Shown piece by piece: positions 33,249 through 41,455 of a stretch of 64,000 bases of DNA. A program made the translations under genes and the position numbers. Position 1 is the first letter of the stretch. Each line of letters opens with the position of its first letter. The notes under the pieces were generated by a model. That model searched no databases, was not told the DNA's origin, and saw nothing but the letters and a program-made list of their open reading frames with translations. Source of the stretch: Domibacillus indicus. Its GTDB lineage: Bacteria; Bacillota; Bacilli; Bacillales; Domibacillaceae. The DNA lies in NCBI RefSeq assembly GCF_023715895.1, contig NZ_JAMBOO010000004.1, positions 62,001 through 126,000 on the forward strand. The letters run 5' to 3'.

Positions 33249-34726
33249 CTATTTCTTCAGGAGAAAACGGCTTTGCATACAAATAGCCCTGTGCCTCGGT
33301 ACAATTAAGTGCCAGCAGCAGCTCCGCCTGCTCATTTGATTCTACGCCTTCGGCAATCACTTTTAAATTTAAATTTTGCGCCAGATCGATGATGGCTTTT
33401 ACGATCGCCTGGCGATTCTCGGTTAAATCCCGGACGAAAGACTGATCAATTTTCAGCTTCGTAATAGGAAAGCGGCTTAAATAGCTGAATGAACTGTAGT
33501 CGGTGCCAAAATCATCAATACTCACCTGAATGCCGATGCTGCGCAGCCGGTCTAAAATCTGCAGGGCGTGAGCTGCATCAGCCGTCATGCTCTCCGTAAT
33601 TTCAATCGTCAGCCACTCGGGTGAAAGGCCGGTTCGCTCTAAAATCGGCTCCACCTGTTCGGCAATGCGCTGGGCCGATTCACGTGAAATCGCTGGAAGC
33701 AAAATCGCATATTCATCACTGCCAAGCCGGGCAGCCGTGTCTGTGCCTCTAATACATTTTTGAAGCCAGGCGGCTACTTTGCTGAGTAAAAGATCTCCTG
33801 TATTGTGGCCTAAGGTATCATTTACATTTTTAAATCGGTCCAAATCAAGAAACATGAGGGCGAAAGACTGATTATATCGGGACGAAGAGGAAAGAGCTTC
33901 ATCTAGTTTTTTTGAAATTGACGCCGGTTGGCAAGACCCGTTAAATCATCATAATGAGCCATTTTTTGTACTTGTCTTTCTGTTTCTTTCCGCTCGGTAA
34001 TATCGGTGGCCGTGCCGATTACTTCTGTGACTTTTTCACCTTCAAAAAGAGGAGAAAGATGAACGAGAAGAGAGAAATGAAGTATATTTACCTCGAAATT
34101 AACTTATTCACCGGTAAAAGCGCGCCCCAAATAACCGGATATGTATGTAGCTGCCTGTTTTGAAACGATATCTTTAAGCTGGCTTTTGTCGGCCCAATCA
34201 GCTGCAAGCTCCATTTTCTCTAACAGCTTTCCTTCAAGCATTGTCAACACAATCTGCCCGTCTTCATTTTTCCTATACTTGAATACAGCATTTTACAAAT
34301 GTCTGGCTGTCGTTTGAAATTCGTTTTTTAATACGTGTTTTAAAGCGGCTTCTGCTTGAATTTTATCGGTAATATCCACATCAATCGAAAGGAATTTGCA
34401 AGGCATCCATTTTCATCCTGGATCGGTACAACCGTTGCATGAATGCTGTAAAGAGACCCGTCCTTTGCACGGTTATGCAATTCACTCTGCCAAACTTGTC
34501 CCCGCTCTAACATATGCCACATCTCATCAAAATAATCGTCCGGATGCATGCCCGAGACAAATAAGGAATGCTTTTGGCTAATAATTTCTTCCTGCTCGTA
34601 TTTACAAAGCGTGCAAAAACGGTCATTCACATACAAAATAATGCCGTCTCGACCGGTAACGGAAATAGAAAAGTGCTGGTCTAGAGCCCGGACAATTGAC
34701 GAAAAATCATGCAAATGGTTTAACAA
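33226..34726 (-). pseudogene. Decayed PAS-PAS-GGDEF-EAL signalling protein gene
   Basis: Read leftward, the region codes in order for a PAS domain (34726-34405), a PAC segment ending VDITDKIQAEAALK, a second PAS-like part ending EVIGTATDITERKETERQV, the start of a GGDEF domain (AHYDDLTGLANRR, then FLDLDRFKNVNDTLGHNTGD) and the end of an EAL domain (SIDDFGTDYSSFSYLSRFPITKLKID, KVIAEGVES). Damage: a frameshift near 34388-34404, in-frame TAA at 34293-34295 and 34104-34106, and a frameshift in a T7 run at 33907-33913. About 200 codons are missing near 33648-33655: the second half of GGDEF and the EAL signature are gone, and GGDEF itself reads GSDEY. No working cyclase or phosphodiesterase can be made. 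Confidence 0.88.
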
Positions 34727-34904
34727 TGGACTCCAATCCTTTCACTCGCTGCTTTTTGGAGGTCTATTGCACCTATCAGTTCCATTTTTTTAATGATCTT
34801 GTCAGTCCCTTTTTGATCTTGAGCTTGTTTTTATCAGTGAAATCTTTATTTTTTGGACTGAAATGGGTATAGAGCACATAATATATAAAATCGGAGGGAT
34901 TTAC

Positions 34905-35174
34905 ATGAGATGGAAATATTGGAAGGTGGTTTTACGCTATGGTCATGTAGGCAAGCGAAATGAGGTTAGTGTAGCACGATATTTATTAACAGAAGCTCAC
35001 TACACATCGGTGCTGGTTATGGATCAGGCTGCTCATATGCCGGGCGTGAAGCATAATGGGGTTACGTCTGTGACAGAAATTAGCCGGGATACATTTTTAG
35101 AGGGAAAAAGAAGGGAACAGGAGAACTTTTTTCTTCAAAAAATGAAAGCGTTCCATAAAGAGCTTCCAGCTTAA
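34905..35174 (+). CDS. Small hypothetical protein (89 residues)
   Basis: I do not recognise this protein. It is basic, begins MRWKYWKVVLRYGHVGKRNEVSVARYL and ends with a charged helix (FLEGKRREQENFFLQKMKAFHKELPA). It has no signal peptide or membrane segment. The ATG follows CGGAGGGA by 7 bases, and TATAAA sits about 12 bases before that site. It stands alone between the pseudogene and rbsK. Confidence 0.65.
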   Translation: MRWKYWKVVLRYGHVGKRNEVSVARYLLTEAHYTSVLVMDQAAHMPGVKHNGVTSVTEISRDTFLEGKRREQENFFLQKMKAFHKELPA

Positions 35175-35246
35175 ACAAGTGGTCTCGTCTGCCTCCTTGT
35201 GGCATTTGAGGCCGCTTTCTTTTATGCTTACATAGAGGTGAATAAA

Positions 35247-36170
35247 ATGGGGCGAGTAACCGTAGTAGGCAGTTACGTAACAGATGTCATGATCCGGACG
35301 CCGCATCTGCCGGCACCGGGAGAAACCGTTCTGGGAGGTCCTTTTCAAATCGGTCCTGGCGGTAAGGGGGGCAATCAAGCAACAGCAGCGGCGAGAAGCG
35401 GGTCAAATGTGATGTTTGTAACCAAAATTGGCACAGACATCTTTGGACAGGAAGCGGTCCAGCACTTCAAGCGGGAAGGACTTGATATTCGGTTTATGCA
35501 GAGAAGCGAAAAAGAAGCAACAGGCACGGCTCTTATTTCCGTTGATGACGCAGGGGAAAATAGTATTGTCATCGCACCGGGCGCGTGTGGAGCGATGAGC
35601 GGTGCAGATGTAGAAAGGGCAGAAGAAGCAATCGAACGAGCAGATCTTTTGGTGCTTCAGCTTGAAATTCATTTTGAGGCGATTGGGGCGGCCATTCAAA
35701 AAGCCGCCCGCTGCGGTGTGCCCATTCTATTAAATCCTGCTCCCTATACGGCTTTCCCAATGGAGTGGCTTCAGCATGTTACATACGTAACGCCAAATGA
35801 AACAGAAGCCCGCGGTTTAACGGGAATTACTGTAGAAGATGAAGCATCCGCCCAGCGCGCAGCCGATATCCTGCATGAAAAAGGCGCCAGTGTGGTCATG
35901 ATTACCATGGGCAAAAAAGGGGTGTTTTTATCGCAAGGAACGGGTAAAGGCCGGAAAGTGGAAGGGTTTTCGGTGGAAGCGGTCGATACAACTGGCGCAG
36001 GCGACGCTTTTAACGGCGGATTTGCGCATGCTATCACCAGCGGTATGAATATCGAAGAAGCCGTTCAATTTGGACAGGCTGCTGCGGCTCTTTCTGTTAC
36101 GAAAGCAGGCACTGCTGTGTCTATGCCGTCTAGTAAAGAAATAAAAGCGTTTTTAAAGACGGTGTTTTAG
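35247..36170 (+). CDS. rbsK: Ribokinase-family sugar kinase
   Basis: This 307-residue PfkB-family kinase has the N-terminal GSYVTDVMIRTPHLPAPGETVLG, with the substrate pattern GGKGGNQATAAA near residue 43, and the C-terminal DTTGAGDAFNGGFAHA, with the catalytic Asp in GAGD. These are the two PfkB signatures in the ribokinase subfamily. It phosphorylates ribose (possibly another pentose) at O5. ATG at 35247 follows AGAGGTGA by 5 bases; the longer open frame upstream has no ribosome site. There is no ribose transporter beside it, and the next gene is a PTS EIIA component, so its sugar is not certain. Confidence 0.88.
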   Translation: MGRVTVVGSYVTDVMIRTPHLPAPGETVLGGPFQIGPGGKGGNQATAAARSGSNVMFVTKIGTDIFGQEAVQHFKREGLDIRFMQRSEKEATGTALISVDDAGENSIVIAPGACGAMSGADVERAEEAIERADLLVLQLEIHFEAIGAAIQKAARCGVPILLNPAPYTAFPMEWLQHVTYVTPNETEARGLTGITVEDEASAQRAADILHEKGASVVMITMGKKGVFLSQGTGKGRKVEGFSVEAVDTTGAGDAFNGGFAHAITSGMNIEEAVQFGQAAAALSVTKAGTAVSMPSSKEIKAFLKTVF

Positions 36171-36199
36171 GGAATACAAAGAAAAAAGGAGGGTTCTGT

Positions 36200-36721
36200 A
36201 TGGGTTTTTTAAGCAAGCTTTTTGGCGGTAAAGAAGAAGGCAATACAGCGCAAAATACGGATGAAATCATTCTTGTCTCTCCAATGAGCGGGGATGTGAT
36301 CAGTTTGGAAGAGGTACCAGACCCGGTATTCTCACAAAAAATGATGGGTGACGGCATAGCGGTGAATCCATCGGAAGGAAAAGTAGTGGCGCCGGCTGAC
36401 GCAAAAGTACTGAATGTGTTTCCGACAAAGCATGCAATTGGCTTGGAAACAGCCGGAGGCCTTGAGCTTCTTATTCATGTTGGGCTTGATACGGTTAACA
36501 TGAAAGGCGAAGGGTTCGATGTAAAAGTCTCAGAAGGAGATCAAGTAAAGAAGGGGGATGTGCTGCTTACATACAGCCTGGAACTCGTTCGCGAAAAAGC
36601 AGCGAGCACCATCACCCCGCTGATCATCTCTAATGGGGATCTTGTAAAGCAAATGGCAAAGCATGAACATGTAAGAGCCGTCGCCGGCGAAACGCCTGTG
36701 ATGACGATCAAGATAAAATAA
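36200..36721 (+). CDS. crr: Glucose-type PTS EIIA domain protein
   Basis: The 173-residue soluble protein is a single EIIA(Glc) domain. VPDPVFSQKMMGDGIAVNPSEG and the catalytic histidine pair His78 (FPTKHAIGLET) and His93 (LELLIHVGLDTV) are all present; His93 is the one phosphorylated by HPr. It passes phosphate to PTS permeases lacking their own EIIA domain. B. subtilis has a free-standing copy of the same type (YpqE). ATG follows AAAAAGGAGGG by 7 bases. It is downstream of rbsK by 29 bases and may share its transcript. A strong terminator follows. Confidence 0.93.
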   Translation: MGFLSKLFGGKEEGNTAQNTDEIILVSPMSGDVISLEEVPDPVFSQKMMGDGIAVNPSEGKVVAPADAKVLNVFPTKHAIGLETAGGLELLIHVGLDTVNMKGEGFDVKVSEGDQVKKGDVLLTYSLELVREKAASTITPLIISNGDLVKQMAKHEHVRAVAGETPVMTIKIK

Positions 36722-36757
36722 AAAGGAAGCCCCTTGTATAGAGGGGGCTTCCTTTTT
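36721..36757 (+). terminator. Terminator after the EIIA gene
   Basis: AAAAGGAAGCCCC and GGGGCTTCCTTTTT form a 13-bp stem with T5. Confidence 0.88.
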
Positions 36758-36778
36758 GCGTGCAGGCAGTCTAAGCAT

Positions 36779-36984
36779 TTAATAAAATAAACAATGGCTA
36801 AAGCAGAAATGAAGATCAAAGCATGAAGAAAACCATTAACAATGGGCGCAGAGGCGCTGATCATTGTAGAAAGAATGACGAATAACATGAACGCATATTT
36901 TAAAGTAAAGTGAGTCGTATCGCTAAAAATGGATTTTGCACGGACAAAGGAACGTAAAAGCATCATTGCTGTGCGGACAGCCAA
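36779..36984 (-). other. Possible small membrane protein or remnant
   Basis: Leftward this stretch codes for about 68 residues with two hydrophobic segments (YAFMLFVILSTMISASAPIVNG and FLHALIFISALAIVYFI) and a TTG start at 36984. The frame then runs antisense through the EIIA terminator and gene without a nearby stop, which a real gene would not do. It may be a truncated gene fragment. No ribosome site decides it. Otherwise 36758-37019 holds nothing clear. Confidence 0.25.
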
Positions 36985-37019
36985 AGAAAGCGTCTGCCTC
37001 CGAGCCCAAACTGATTTAT

Positions 37020-38006
37020 TTAAGCCTGGTCTTGAGCGTTTTCGCCAACAGCGCCATCTCCCTCAGATTGCTGCTTGTTTAAAATATGGCCGGCGAGCGC
37101 ATATAACACAATAGTTGAAGACAAATGAGCAGAAAGCTGTGAAGGGTCTTGCTGTGGGTATACTTCTACAAAATCCATCCCGGCAATGCCCTGTTTGGCA
37201 ATTTCATGAACAAGCGTTAACAATTCATAGGATGTCAGCCCGTTTCCATCAACCGGCCCGCCTGGATTAAACGCATAGTCCAGAACATCGCTGCAAATGC
37301 TCAAATAAACGCAGTCCACTTCTCTAGATGCAAGCTCATGCAGACGGCGTGCCAGTGCCCTTAAGTCTGGATGCTCCCGAATATCGTTAATCGTAATGGT
37401 GATGGCGCCTGCATCGCGGGCATTCCGGCCGCTTTCAGGCTTGTTGCGGGGACCGTGAATACCGGTATGAATGATGCTTTCGTTTCGTACACCTTCCTGT
37501 TCATACAGCCGCATAAACGGACTGCACCGTGCATATGGATCGCCTTCATGAGACGGCAGGTTATCGTAATGGGCGTCTAAATGAATAATGCCTACCTTTT
37601 TTCCTTGATTCGTCAGGGACCGCACAATTGGAAATGTGACGCCATGGTCACCGCCAAGCCCGATTAAAAACTTGCCGCTTTTCCATAGCGGATCGGTAAA
37701 CTGCGTGATCCGGTTCATCGTTTCTTCTACATCGGCTGGTACAACATCTACATCCCCTATATCTCCGAGCTTCATATGTTCAAACACGTCTATATGATCA
37801 AGTTCAGGCAAATAGCCGCTATAGCGGCCTGAACTTAACCGCATCACTTTTGGCCCAAGTTCACACCCCGTGTAATCGCCCCATGTTACAGCGCCTTCCC
37901 ACGGCACGCCGTACACAACAGCGTCAACTTCACCCAAAAGGTTTTCAGCTGTTAAATTTTGTGACCCTAAAAAACAAGGCGTATTTCCGTAAATGGTCTC
38001 ACTCAT
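37020..38006 (-). CDS. Arginase/agmatinase-family ureohydrolase with altered metal ligand
   Basis: The 328-residue protein has the ureohydrolase metal motifs GLGGDHG (His121) and HLDAHYDN (Asp144, His146, Asp148). The third motif, usually S-x-D-x-D-x-x-D, reads SICSDVLD (236-243): the first Asp, which bridges the two Mn ions in arginase, is Cys238, while Asp240 and Asp243 remain. The context after it, YAFNPGGPVDGNGLT, is family-like. Agmatine, guanidinobutyrate, formimidoylglutamate or another guanidino compound may be the substrate; none of the neighbours helps to choose. ATG at 38006 follows AAAGGA by 8 bases. It is monocistronic, with about 110 bases to the divergent next gene. Confidence 0.85.
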   Translation of the reverse strand: MSETIYGNTPCFLGSQNLTAENLLGEVDAVVYGVPWEGAVTWGDYTGCELGPKVMRLSSGRYSGYLPELDHIDVFEHMKLGDIGDVDVVPADVEETMNRITQFTDPLWKSGKFLIGLGGDHGVTFPIVRSLTNQGKKVGIIHLDAHYDNLPSHEGDPYARCSPFMRLYEQEGVRNESIIHTGIHGPRNKPESGRNARDAGAITITINDIREHPDLRALARRLHELASREVDCVYLSICSDVLDYAFNPGGPVDGNGLTSYELLTLVHEIAKQGIAGMDFVEVYPQQDPSQLSAHLSSTIVLYALAGHILNKQQSEGDGAVGENAQDQA

Positions 38007-38114
38007 CCAAACAGTCCTTTCTCCATAAGATCTGGTTTTTCTTTTCCCTAACACGGCGGAAGAAAACCGGTAATTTGGAATAAGGCAGTGGTAAAATAGA
38101 ACAGAGGTGATAAG

Positions 38115-38222
38115 GTGAAGCAGTTATTCAATATTTTTCTAACCTTTTTTAAGCTGTCACCCATTATGTTTGGCAGCTGTTACGCTTTGATTCCAGTAAT
38201 TCAACAGGAAATTGTAGAAAAA
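38115..38222 (+). pseudogene. Chromate transporter (ChrA) N-terminal remnant
   Basis: From GTG 38115 (ribosome site AGAGGTGAT) the frame codes for MKQLFNIFLTFFKLSPIMFGSCYALIPVIQQEIVEK. This matches the start of ChrA-family chromate transporters, whose consensus has F-GGGYAMIP-x-I-x-x-E at the same place. Here GGGYA has become GSCYA, and after about 36 codons similarity stops and a terminator follows. The rest of the 200-400 residue protein is absent, so this is a truncated relic. Confidence 0.6.
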
Positions 38223-38264
38223 CTTGCCGGCATGGCTTTTATTCATAAATACAATGCAGCGGTT

Positions 38265-38321
38265 AAAAAAACCGGGCAGACAGCAGGAAAAGGAGAATCT
38301 GGCTGTCTGCCCGGTTTTTTT
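38265..38321. terminator. Strong terminator after the ChrA remnant
   Basis: AAAAAACCGGGCAGACAGC and GCTGTCTGCCCGGTTTTTT form an 18-19 bp stem with a purine-rich 20-base loop and T7. Confidence 0.88.
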
Positions 38322-38410
38322 AATGTAAAAAGACCATATCATTTCCTTGCTCAAACCGATCATGGTACTTTAAAAGGAGAGAGCTAGATGCAGCGGAAGG
38401 AAGGTTTTTT

Positions 38411-39469
38411 ATGGAAATTGGAATCAGCACATTTGTTGAAACCACACCGGATGTGGAGACAGGCAGTGTCATCAGTCACGCTGAGCGGCTGCGCCAGGTA
38501 GTAGAAGAAATTGTGTTAGCCGATCAGGTCGGTCTTGATGTGTTTGGCGTAGGGGAACATCACCGTGAAGATTACGCGGCGTCTTCTCCGGCTGTGGTGC
38601 TGGCTGCAGCGGCACCCCAGACCCAAAAAATCCGGCTGACGAGTGCGGTGACGGTGTTGTCATCGGCCGATCCGGTACGCGTATTTCAGGACTTTGCTAC
38701 GCTTGACGCCCTGTCAAACGGACGGGCAGAAATTATGGCCGGGCGGGGGTCATTTATTGAGTCCTTTCCTTTGTTTGGATATGATTTAAAGGATTATAAT
38801 GAACTATTTGATGAAAAGCTGGATCTGCTGCTGAACATTCGGAGTGCTGAAAAAGTAACGTGGCAGGGAAAACACCGGCCGGCGATTCAAAATCTCGGCA
38901 TATACCCGCGCCCGGTGCAAAACCCGCTTCCAGTCTGGATCGGCAGCGGCGGCAATTCTGAATCGGTCGTTCGCGCCGGGCTTCTCGGCCTGCCGCTTGT
39001 GCTCGCCATTATCGGCGGCAGCCCGGTTCAATTTGCCCCGCTTGTAGAGCTGTATAAAAAGGCGGCTGTGCATGCCGGGCATGATCCGGCTGTTCTGCCA
39101 GTAGCGTCGCATTCGCACGGCTTTTTAGCAAAAAGCACAGAGGAGGCGGCTGATTTATTTTTCCCGTCTACACAGGCGGCGATGAATAAGCTGGGCAGGG
39201 AGCGCGGATGGGGGCCGTACAATCGGGCAAGCTTTGATGCCGCCCGCAGCTTCGAGGGTGCTTTGTATGTAGGAGATCCGAAAACAGTCGCCCAAAAAAT
39301 CATTCATCTTCGTAAAAAAGTCGGGATTACCCGCTTTATGCTGCATGTTCCGGTTGGCACAATGCCGCATGATTTAGTAATGAATGCGATCGAACTGCTT
39401 GGAAGAGAAGTGGCGCCGGTTGTACGTGAAGAAATCGCTCAATGGGAAGCGGATGGGCAGCCGCAATAA
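38411..39469 (+). CDS. Luciferase-like (LLM class) flavin-dependent oxidoreductase
   Basis: This 352-residue protein is a TIM-barrel flavin monooxygenase of the bacterial luciferase family. GLDVFGVGEHHREDYAASSPAVVLAAAAPQTQKIRLTSAVTVLSSADPVRVFQDFATLDALSNGRAEIMAGRGSF holds the family's EHH and VxxLSxxDPVR patterns, and PLPVWIGSGGNSESVVRAGLLGLPL is the flavin-phosphate region. Such enzymes oxidise an unknown substrate with FMNH2. The ATG at 38411 follows GGAAGGAAGG by 7 bases. It is 16 bases upstream of the epimerase-like gene and likely in one operon with it. Confidence 0.87.
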   Translation: MEIGISTFVETTPDVETGSVISHAERLRQVVEEIVLADQVGLDVFGVGEHHREDYAASSPAVVLAAAAPQTQKIRLTSAVTVLSSADPVRVFQDFATLDALSNGRAEIMAGRGSFIESFPLFGYDLKDYNELFDEKLDLLLNIRSAEKVTWQGKHRPAIQNLGIYPRPVQNPLPVWIGSGGNSESVVRAGLLGLPLVLAIIGGSPVQFAPLVELYKKAAVHAGHDPAVLPVASHSHGFLAKSTEEAADLFFPSTQAAMNKLGRERGWGPYNRASFDAARSFEGALYVGDPKTVAQKIIHLRKKVGITRFMLHVPVGTMPHDLVMNAIELLGREVAPVVREEIAQWEADGQPQ

Positions 39470-39485
39470 GGAAAGGAGCCTTGAA

Positions 39486-40364
39486 ATGATTGTTCTCGAA
39501 AATGAACTGCTGACCGTGCACATTTCTCCATCTGGAGCGGAAGTACGGAAGGTATTTCACAAAAAAATAGGTCTGGATTATATGTGGAGCGGAGACAGCC
39601 AGTATTGGGGACGTGTGTCACCGGTTCTGTTTCCGATTGTCGGCCGTCTGAAACGAGACCGGTATGCGCTTGATGGCAGATCTTACAGAATGCCGCAGCA
39701 TGGTTTTCTGCGGGATGTGGAGTTTACCGTGCAGGATCAGGAAAAAGAGTATGCGGCTTTTTGTTTTGACCCGCTTGATTCATTTTTAGATATTTACCCG
39801 TTTCGATTTCAAGTGGTGATTTATTACACGTTAAAAGAGGACTCTTTAAATGTCCGCTGGGAAATTAAGAACGAGCATCAAGAAAAGATGTATTTCTCGA
39901 TCGGGGCCCATCCCGCCTTTAACGTACCGCTTCAAGCGGAAGAAAAAGCGGAAGACTATACATTGAATTTTACACCGGCCGCGGGCAGACAGGCAACGCA
40001 ATATGAGCTGGTAAATTCAATGGCAAAGGAAAAAAAGACGGTTCAAACCATAGAGCCGATCTCCATTCAGTCCTCCTTGTTTGAACAGGACGCCTTTATA
40101 TACAGCCATATTGACCGTGTTTCACTTCGCTCAAACCGGACCGGCCACGGGGTAGAAGTGGACCTGGCTGGATTTCCCTTCGTCGGCATTTGGTCAAGCT
40201 ACAACAAAAAAACCGGCACGATGGCACCGTTTGTATGCATCGAACCGTGGTACGGCATCGCTGATACAGTTGATGCCAGCGGCAAGCTGGATGAAAAGCT
40301 GGGCATAAACGAGCTTGAACCAGGCGGCCGGTTCGAAGCCAACTATACCATTTCATTTATATAA
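39486..40364 (+). CDS. Aldose 1-epimerase-like protein (LacX type)
   Basis: The 292-residue protein has the galactose-mutarotase beta-sandwich pattern. Near the start it has SPSGAEVRKVFHKKIGLDYMWSGDSQYWGRVSPVLFPIVGRL; in the centre are MPQHGFLRDVEF and FSIGAHPAFNVPL (catalytic-type His); near the end are ICIEPW-like VCIEPWYGIAD and ELEPGGRFEANYTISF. LacX-type members act on unknown hexose forms. Start ATG 39486 follows AAAGGAG by 8 bases. It follows the flavin oxidoreductase gene directly. Confidence 0.85.
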   Translation: MIVLENELLTVHISPSGAEVRKVFHKKIGLDYMWSGDSQYWGRVSPVLFPIVGRLKRDRYALDGRSYRMPQHGFLRDVEFTVQDQEKEYAAFCFDPLDSFLDIYPFRFQVVIYYTLKEDSLNVRWEIKNEHQEKMYFSIGAHPAFNVPLQAEEKAEDYTLNFTPAAGRQATQYELVNSMAKEKKTVQTIEPISIQSSLFEQDAFIYSHIDRVSLRSNRTGHGVEVDLAGFPFVGIWSSYNKKTGTMAPFVCIEPWYGIADTVDASGKLDEKLGINELEPGGRFEANYTISFI

Positions 40365-40403
40365 AAAAACGATCTGGCTGGTCAACAGCCGGATCGTTTT
40401 TTT
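40363..40403 (+). terminator. Terminator before the pectin ABC operon
   Basis: AAAAAACGATCTGGCTG and CAGCCGGATCGTTTTTTT form a hairpin with one mismatch and a T7 tail. Confidence 0.88.
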
Positions 40404-40442
40404 AATCCCAAAAAATTTAAACATTTTACTAAAAATATTCAA

Positions 40443-40471
40443 TTACCAATGATAGCGTTTTCAATTACACT
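40443..40471 (+). promoter_or_regulatory. Candidate promoter of the pectin ABC operon
   Basis: TTACCA (40443-40448) and TACACT (40466-40471) are separated by 17 bases, each hexamer four of six to consensus. A cre-like sequence sits between them. Confidence 0.45.
40450..40463. promoter_or_regulatory. cre-like CcpA site
   Basis: TGATAGCGTTTTCA matches TGWAANCGNTNWCA at all but one defined position. Lying in the spacer of the candidate promoter, it would let CcpA repress the operon when glucose is present. Confidence 0.65.
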
Positions 40472-40501
40472 AAGAAAAAATAAATCAGGGAGGATGATTT
40501 T

Positions 40502-41455
40502 ATGAGTACTCCGTCTAATGTCAATACGGCCAGACGTGCCCACCCATTTGAAGTACATGAAAAAAAACAAAAGAAAATCAACTGGGTTCCATATTTGATG
40601 ATTGCTCCGTCCGTTTTCATTGTCGTAGCGTTTCTGTTTTATCCAATTGGCACGGTATTTTATTACAGTTTGTTTAATTATGATTTATCAGCGCCTTATT
40701 ACAATGGATTTATCGGTCTTGAAAATTTTAAAGAAATCTTTACGGCGGACAAAACCTTTCTGCCGAGTCTGTTTATTACATTAAAATGGGTCGTGTCACA
40801 AGTGGGCCTTCAACTTGTTTTTGGCATGGCCGTAGCACTTCTCTTAAATCAAACGTTCAAATTCCGCGGTATGTTTCGGGCAGCAGCTTTTATTCCATGG
40901 GCCATTTCAGGCGTTCTGGCCTCGGTCATGTGGTCACTTATGTACAATGAACATATGGGTGTACTGAATGATTTGTTTATGCGGATTGGAATAATCAGCG
41001 AAAGCAAGGCATGGTTATCTGATGTCAGCACAGCTTTTGGCTCAATTGTGGTCGCTGAACTATGGCGCGGCATTCCTTTTTTTGCAATAACGCTTTTAGC
41101 CGCCCTGCAAAGCATTCCAAATGAGATGTATGAAGCAGCAAAAGTGGACGGGGCGGGAAGACGAAAAACGTTTTTCTTTATTACGCTGCCGCAGCTGAAA
41201 AACACAATTATCCTAACCGTGCTGCTCCGTACGATTTGGGAGTTTAATAATGTTGATTTGATTTTTAACTTAACAGGCGGCGGACCGGCAGAATCTACAA
41301 CGACGCTGACGATGTACATCGCATCACAGGCGGTGCACGGCAGCAATTTTGGATATGGCTCAGCGCTTACGGTCGTTTCATTCGCTGTTCTGCTCATTTT
41401 TGCGGTTGTCTTTTTGAAAGTAACGAAGTATGAAAAAGAGGAGGCGGAACGATGA
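40502..41455 (+). CDS. ABC transporter permease 1 (MalF/UgpA type)
   Basis: The 317-residue permease has six membrane helices and the binding-protein-dependent transport EAA loop NEMYEAAKVDGAGRRKTFFFITLPQLKNTI near residue 215. A charged N-terminus (KKQKKINWVPYLMIAPSVFI) starts the first helix. It is one half of the membrane channel of a carbohydrate ABC importer (CUT1 family), very probably for pectin or rhamnogalacturonan oligomers, given the downstream enzymes. ATG follows AGGGAGGATG by 8 bases. Its last 4 bases overlap the next permease gene. No ATPase is encoded in the operon. Confidence 0.94.
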   Translation: MSTPSNVNTARRAHPFEVHEKKQKKINWVPYLMIAPSVFIVVAFLFYPIGTVFYYSLFNYDLSAPYYNGFIGLENFKEIFTADKTFLPSLFITLKWVVSQVGLQLVFGMAVALLLNQTFKFRGMFRAAAFIPWAISGVLASVMWSLMYNEHMGVLNDLFMRIGIISESKAWLSDVSTAFGSIVVAELWRGIPFFAITLLAALQSIPNEMYEAAKVDGAGRRKTFFFITLPQLKNTIILTVLLRTIWEFNNVDLIFNLTGGGPAESTTTLTMYIASQAVHGSNFGYGSALTVVSFAVLLIFAVVFLKVTKYEKEEAER

